Assembly: GCF_028502605.1 (NCBI RefSeq)
Contig: NC_079232.1
Location: 124,001 to 188,000 of the forward strand
Length of the DNA stretch: 64,000 nt
Direction: 5' to 3'
Source: Trichoderma breve
Taxonomy: Eukaryota > Ascomycota > Sordariomycetes > Hypocreales > Hypocreaceae
Shown: piece after piece, positions 58,101 through 64,000 of the stretch
Position numbering within the stretch: position 1 is the first letter of the stretch
Layout of the letters: the number at the start of each line of letters is the position of its first letter
Program-made: the position numbers and the translations under genes
Notes under the pieces: model-generated
What the model was told of the DNA's origin: nothing
The model's database searches: none
The model's input: the letters and a program-made list of their open reading frames with translations, nothing else

Positions 58101-61100
58101 TTACTTCATCGTCGATGACCATAAGAATGCTACGGTTATGCAAAGCAACACCTATAGAATAATTCAACACCATATTCAAAGAATAAGATACAGATAGTGG
58201 ACAGATTATTATACCTTTTGGAATACCAGTGCTTCCCGAAGTGAAAACAAGATAGATGACGTCTTTCGGCTTTGAAACGGTTCCAGGTGAAGATGATGGT
58301 GTTTTGCACGACGCGAGAAACTCGTCAGAAACTATGATACGACTTCCTTGTAAAGCTTGAATCACTCGTGCGCAATCTTTGTTGGCGGCGATAAAAATGG
58401 TGGCACCGCTTTGTTGGATGATGACTTCAATCCGTGCTGCTGGAAGACTAACGTCAATGGGACAGCATATACAGCCCGCTTTGAGAGCAGACAGAATAGC
58501 TACAACCCAGTGGAGGGATCCATCGGTAAGAATACCAACAACATCTCCAGGGTTTGTTATGGACCGGAGATGGCTGGCCAGCTTATTAGCAGATTCATCC
58601 AACTCTCGATAAGTCATTGAACCACAGGTTGACTCCAAAGCTGTTAAATCTGGCCACTTCGCTGCAGCAGCTTCAAAAGCATCTTTGACTGTATCATATC
58701 CTTGATAGTCCCTTCCTCGCTCTTGTTTCGATGGACTTAAAAGCGTTTTTTTCTCTTCTTCCAGAATTATACGGTTTCTAACTTGCTGCATTTGACTATT
58801 GGAGCAGTCGAGTAACCCCTCAATCACACGCTTAAAATGGTTCAAAAGACCGACGACACTCTGCTCGGTATATAGCGAGCCATCGTACAGAATGCGGGCC
58901 CGAAGACTGCCATCGCTTTCATCCTCAAGCAGAAGAGTTATGCCAAATTCCATCATGTCTTCTCGTTCAATTTTCCATGGCTTTGGTATCGCCTCGCAAG
59001 ACCCCGATTGTGACGGGAGATCGTACTCCACGACCACAATTGTCTGGAAAGCATTGGCTATCCTTTCGGATGGCATTTTGGCCAGGGCATTATCAGCGCA
59101 CCATTGGAACTCGAGCATCTGTAGCAGCTGACTCTGAGCGTCAGAAAGTATATCAGCCACAGATTGGCTTTCTTTGAACTCGAGGGGAAACGGGCATGTG
59201 TTGAGCAGCGGCCCGACGACTCGATCGGCTCCCGCTGCATCGATATTCCTTCCAGAAAACACCACACCAAAAGCCACTCGGTCAGAAAAGCTATAATTTG
59301 ATAACACCAATCCCCATGCTGTATATATTGCCGTCGCTGGTGTAATACGACGAAGGCGACTTTTGGCTTCCAGCTCTTTCGATCCAAATCCAAGGTTGAC
59401 TTGCAGGCTCTTGGACCAGTCAGCCACTGGAACATCGACCGATGGTTTCGGCAGCCTCAGCTTCGGTTGCGCCAAACCGTCCTTTAAGCATTTCTCCCAA
59501 AATTCATTGCCTTGAGGGTCTTGTTGCAGTCGCTTTTGAGCTAAAGCGATGTTGATGAATTGCGGAGGCTCTGAGAGCGGCTTGCCATCCAATGCTAGAC
59601 GGAGCTCTTCTAATATGATGCTGAATGACCAACCATCCACTAAACTGTGGTGCACCAGAGCCAAGAACGTAGAAGCAACATTGGGAACTATGATCAAGCG
59701 ATAAGCTGAAATAGGGATAAATGTGTCTCCATCTCCCAAGTATGAGATCCTCTTGCGCATTTCTTGGGAGCGTATCCGAATCACACGTTCTAGCTGGTCG
59801 CGAGTTGTTTCCTCATTTTTCCAGTCAAGGTGAAGCTTCTGTTGTACATGTTGTGTTTGATCTTTGAGATTGAAGGCTGTGCGAAAGATTGAATGTCTCT
59901 CAATGACTTGTTGCCATGCGGATTGAAGCGTTTCTCCACTAAATGCATTGCCTGAATATGGGAGAGTCATACGCAACAGCATGTAACTCGTGGCAGGATT
60001 TCTAATTCCTGTTCGAATCATCTTGGTCTGAAGAGACGTCATGGGTCCTGAAGCTAGAGTCGGCTTTTGGTCTGAGGTGCCATCCTCTTCTTCGGTACCA
60101 ACAAATTTTGCCATAGCATCATGAATAGTAGATAGATTTGGTAGATCAAAAAGCGGTCCAAGCCGCATGTGGAATCCTTTGGTACGCAGAAAAGATAGCA
60201 CTTTCAATCCTGCCAAGGAATTTCCTCCTAATTCAGCAAAAGAACTGTTGTCAGGGATCTCCGATGGCGGTAGAGATATGGCAAAAGAAAGCGCAGCTTT
60301 CAGTATGTCCATTTTTGAGCCATGACTGGACACATCATGTACTAGATTGTCGCCACTCAGCAGCGCTTGTAAGGCACGGTTGTCGATTTTATCATTTGCA
60401 GTAAGTGGAAGGATTTCCACTGGACGAATAATATCCGGGATAATGAAGGAATCGTATTTCTCAGTCAAGATCTTCCGCAACGCGACCCCATCAATGTCTT
60501 CCGGCGTTACAAAGGCCACAAGGCGGCCTTGATGCATAAAAGCCGTAGCCGCCATAACCTTCGGGTGGCTGCATAACATGGGAATCACTTGTCCATCAAG
60601 GCTCACAAGGAATCCACGGTTCTTGACAATGTTGTCCTTGCGTCCGGCAAATTCTAGCCCGTGGTCTGTCCATCGTGCAAAATCCCCAGTGCGATATATC
60701 CTTTCGCCTTGCCAATAAACAAATTTGTCAGCTGTAAGTAATTCATTCTCATAGTATCCTCTGGCTAGGCCTGGTCCAGCAATGCAAATCTCCCCGTAGT
60801 GAGACTCGGCTTGCCCATCAAGTAACATTACACGGCTGTTTGACATTGGACGCCCCAAAGTGATTGGCTTATCAGGGTAAAGTCGAGACACCAGACATGC
60901 AAAAGTAGTTTCTGTAGGCCCGTAGAAGTTATATATGGGAGAAGTCGGCAAAGATGCTGCCCACTTGCGAACCAGTGAAGCGGGGGCTGCTTCTCCCCCA
61001 ATCATGATGGCTCGCAAGTTGGAATAGCTCGCCGGATCCTGAATTGTAGCCAACACTGAAGGTGTACATGCCATAATTGTGCAGAGTGTCGCGGTGTACA

Positions 61101-61824
61101 AGAAATCGGCCGGAGTGGCAATCTTCAGCTCCGCGCCATTACACAATGCCGACACGGTAACAGCCGTGCAAGCATCAAAAGCGGGAGAAAAGATTAAAAT
61201 AACTATATCAGCTGGAGACGAGCTCAAGTTGAACGGTGTTATTTCTCCTCCTTGTTGGACATAATTTAGGACTGAACTGTGAGGAATCATGACCCCCTTT
61301 GGCGTAGAGGTTGTGCCTGATGTAAAAATTATAAAGGCAAGGTCACTGGGATCAATTCGTTTCCAGGGGCGATCCAGTTCGTTATCCCAGTGTCGCTCGA
61401 TGGTCGGTGTAAAGGCACTTTCGATTTCTTTCAGCGAAATTTCCTCGTATCCAGGATATTCCTCCGTACTGGTATTCAAAACGACACGGGCAGATACTCG
61501 CTTCAGCGTTGATTGGATGCGATCTTTGCTCCAAGATTCCACATCGACGGGCACGTACAAAGCGCCTGTCTTAAGAACGCCTAAGAAGCAAATTACCATT
61601 TCGGGGCTTCTCTGGGCCATGACAGGGATTTTATCGCCGGACTCGATTCCTCTCTGCAATAAAAGCCATGCAATATGAGATGTAGCAATGTCAAGCTCAG
61701 CGTATGTAATCTTTCTGTCACCAAAAGAAATGGCAACATGGTCAGGCTGCTTCTGTGACCATTCTTCGATGAGATCACATATCGTTCTAGGCTCTTTGTG
61801 AGCCCTTTCAGCGGTAATCGCCAT
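55157..61824 (-). CDS. two-module NRPS, A-T-C-A-T-C-T, diketopiperazine-synthetase architecture (GliP type)
   Basis: Exons 61824-58215, 58151-58050, 57964-57708 and 57628-55157 give 2146 residues. Domains: A1 about 20-490 (FTSGTTSTPKGV, YRTGDFARW), T1 with Ser536 in ELGGNSL, C1 about 595-1020 with HHSLVDG (725-731), A2 about 1045-1510 (FTSGSTGIPKG, YKTGDLGYW), T2 with Ser1566 in AIGGNSL, C2 about 1630-2050 with HHIVTDK (1762-1768), and T3 with Ser2110 in LGGTSI at the C-terminus. Both A domains keep Asp at the amino-group-binding position (AFDAC, GFDVV). There is no leading C domain and no thioesterase. The order and length equal those of gliotoxin-type synthetases, so a cyclic dipeptide product is likely. 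Amino acids unknown. Confidence 0.92.
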
Positions 61825-61926
61825 ATTTGATCTCCCTTTTGGCGCCGGCGTGGCAATTGATGAGTTTTGTGACCAAAGTGAGAGGTATTATCGGGATCGG
61901 GGGGAGGCTAGACGTATTCTGTTATC

Positions 61927-61964
61927 TTGGTTACGAATAGTAACCGTTCACATCTTGTAACCAA
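61927..61964. promoter_or_regulatory. inverted repeats in NRPS/efflux-pump divergent promoter
   Basis: TTGGTTAC (61927-61934) recurs inverted as GTAACCAA (61957-61964). In between, GTAACC at 61940-61945 forms a closer inverted repeat with GGTTAC at 61929-61934 (5-nt gap). The site lies about 105-140 bp upstream of the NRPS start. Confidence 0.45.
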
Positions 61965-62620
61965 ATTTCCAGTTATTGTTGAGAGGTATTTCTAGAGAAT
62001 CCAAGCTCATGTCATGATGATATATTTATACGAAAGATGCTGGACAATACATGTAAGCTGACGCTGTTGTTGTCTTTTGTTCTCCACAAGGGCTGAGCTT
62101 ACAGTGATAAACAAGCCAAACTTATTTGTCAACCACGAGTGGCGTCTTATGGAGAGCTCCGATCAAACATCACAAACATCAGGGTACTTTGTAAGGTTTT
62201 TGTGTCGAAATAGCCCTCTTGAAGGCCTTTACAGGGTAAGTCAAGATGGGAGTGAGACGGCTCATATCGGTCTATAAACGTATATAGATAGGGGGTCTCG
62301 GCGAATATTTGGTTGGCCTGCGCACTTTTCCGTGTGCACGGCACGGACTCGGTTCGTTAAGGCTATAGCGACCGAAATACTCCATACTCCGTACAAACAC
62401 CTAGAACCAACAGTATCTCTTCTTTAGCATACTGACTGGCCTCTCGGTATATATAGCATCTAAAGACGTCTTTTCATATATTAGGTTCGATTCGAAGCCA
62501 TTCAATATGGATAACAGACTCGCCTGTCATCTACTTTCTCGTAGATATTATTACTATTCGACTTTACTGCTATACAGCTGCAAAGATATCACGGCCTTCT
62601 TATAAAACGGCTAAACAACA
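61965..62620. other. divergent promoter region, NRPS and MFS pump
   Basis: Spacer shared by the two cluster genes. No open frame with motifs. It includes a CCG-N6-CGG site at 62330-62341. Confidence 0.5.
62330..62341. promoter_or_regulatory. CCG-N6-CGG candidate zinc-cluster site
   Basis: CCGTG, 2 nt, CACGG, a 5-bp inverted repeat whose outer triplets are CCG and CGG 6 nt apart. It is 280 bp upstream of the pump gene and in the shared promoter, so a plausible site for the cluster regulator at 53472. Confidence 0.4.
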
Positions 62621-64000
62621 ATGTCTGGTGGGAAAGCAGAGCCTTCTCTTGTGCCGAAACCTCTCGCTATTCGCGACGAGCATGAATCCGAAGGAACCAA
62701 TCGCGTATTAAAACCCGAATGGAAAATGTCGAACCGCACATTATTGGTCTTCATTACCATCTGCGTTTTAACACTCATGGTTGCTTTGGATAGCACATCA
62801 ATCGGTGTAGCATTGCCAGTCAGTACAACTGACCTTCGTTGATGCACGTATTCAGCTGATTAAAAATGAACTTGTAGACAATTTCAAGAGCGCTTCATAG
62901 CTCCGGCATAGAAACCTTCTGGGCCGGTACTGGATTTTTGTTGTGTGCAACAGGTATATTCCGCCTTACATCGTCTCTATCCTTCCGCAGTGCTAACCAA
63001 CATACTGATGCGCAGTCTTCCAGCCAAATTTTGTTTCCTTTTCCACCATCTTTGGTCGTCGATCTCTCTTCATTGTTGGCATAGTTTTCTTTTTCATCGG
63101 TGCCGTGGTAGCAGGTGTATCGAAAAATGTTACCCAACTACTAGTTGGTCGATGCATACAAGGTGTCGGTGGGGGAGGCATCTCGGCCATTACCGAAGTT
63201 CTCATTGCTGACTTGGTGCCGATACGATATCGAGGACAGTATTACGGCCTCATGAATGCCATGTGGAGCGTTGGATCTGTCTGTGGTCCCATTATTGGAG
63301 GCGCTTTCGCAGGCAGCGCGTCATGGGTAAGAAACAGCACCAGTACAAGTTACATGTCTGCGGGTGGCTAATATCCGTGGTATCAAACTGTAGCGGTGGA
63401 TATTCTACATCAATTTCCCCTTCGTCGGAATTGGAATTGTTTGTGTTGTCGTCTTTATGAACCTTCACTTCGTCCCAACATCACTTTCTGACAAGCTTCG
63501 TCTAATTGATTACATCGGTTCCGTCATCTTCATCGGTAGCACGACGGCATTTCTCATTCCCTTGACGTGGGGTGGCGTCGTGTACAGCTGGCATTCGTGG
63601 AGAACACTGGTCCCTCTCATTATTGGCAGCGTCGGGTGTGGCGTATTTGTCGTTTATGAAGCGTACTTTGCCCCTGCTCCCATCATTCCGATCGATCTCT
63701 TCAAGAAGCGTACTGCCAGCGTCTCGTTTGTCAGTGCCGGGCTCTCGGGGCTGCTCGTTTGGTGCATCGTCTACTACATGCCGTTGTATTTCCAGGCCGT
63801 GAAAGAGTACAGCCCCGTCTTAACCGGAGTGTGTATCTTCCCTCAAACGTTCACTGTGGCACCCGCAGGTGCGATAGCTGGCATAGCCATCACAAAGTCT
63901 GGCAGATACCGATGGGCAATTTGGTCGGGGTGGGCTCTGGCGACTCTAGGTCTGGGTTTGCTTTGCATTCTGGAGGTCGGAACAAGTGTGCCTGGTTGGA
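62621..64000 (+). CDS. DHA2-family MFS efflux transporter, 3' end cut by window edge
   Basis: Exons 62621-62818, 62878-62953, 63016-63326 and 63394->64000. After a cytosolic N-terminus with charged residues, helix 1 ends in TLMVALDSTSIGVALP/TIS. SGIETFWAGTGFLL and the loop GRRSLF follow. The helix-4 to helix-5 region has VGRCIQGVGGGGISAITEVL and RGQYYGLMNAMWSVGSVCGPIIGG, the antiporter motif C of drug:H+ exporters. About nine or ten helices are inside the window, as in a 14-helix DHA2 pump (GliA/TRI12-like). It probably exports the NRPS product across the plasma membrane and so gives self-protection. It is divergent from the NRPS gene. Confidence 0.9.

Overview
This window is from a filamentous ascomycete, very probably a Trichoderma species (Hypocreales). 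The clearest sign is the secreted subtilase at 18.1-19.4 kb. Its signal peptide and prosegment match, from memory, the Trichoderma alkaline protease Prb1/ALP. Genes have one to seven short introns (about 48-130 nt) with GT..AG ends and CTAAC/CTGAC branch sites, and are separated by AT-rich spacers of 0.2-2 kb. All exon coordinates were worked out by hand from splice signals and reading-frame continuity. I found no tRNA, rRNA, CRISPR array or intact transposon.

Left part (1-17 kb): a Zn2Cys6 regulator cut by the window edge, a dienelactone hydrolase and two short-chain dehydrogenases. They are followed by a tight group of four: a phosphatidylserine-decarboxylase-family enzyme built like the soluble L-tryptophan decarboxylase PsiD, a cytochrome b5/b5-reductase fusion, a cytochrome P450 with an unusual soluble N-terminus, and an aminoglycoside-phosphotransferase-fold small-molecule kinase. 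Decarboxylase, P450 and kinase are the enzyme classes used in psilocybin biosynthesis, here in an ascomycete and without a methyltransferase. This is the most interesting candidate for an undescribed pathway in the window. An 11-bp perfect inverted repeat lies upstream of the decarboxylase, and a CGG-N6-CCG palindrome lies upstream of the kinase.

Middle part (18-35 kb): the subtilase, two alpha/beta hydrolases of one family (one seems to have lost its catalytic residues), a nitroreductase, another short-chain dehydrogenase, a molybdopterin oxidoreductase that is the Mo half of a nitrate-reductase-like protein, a third alpha/beta hydrolase preceded by four CGG triplets at exact 10-bp spacing, and a second Zn2Cys6 regulator. 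This regulator is a paralogue of the one at position 1, with shared intron positions and opposite orientation, so the pair brackets about 34 kb of mostly catabolic or biosynthetic enzymes. The second copy seems to carry a one-base frameshift.

Right part (37-64 kb): a P-loop kinase of the uridine kinase/Yfh7 type, a 781-residue Zn2Cys6 regulator, a glutathione transferase, a secreted purple acid phosphatase, a decayed membrane sulfatase and a trehalose phosphorylase. The window ends in a second secondary-metabolite locus: an AflR-type regulator, a two-module NRPS with the domain order A-T-C-A-T-C-T typical of diketopiperazine/epipolythiodioxopiperazine synthetases (GliP type), and a divergent DHA2-type efflux pump cut by the right edge. 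The rest of that cluster probably lies beyond position 64000.
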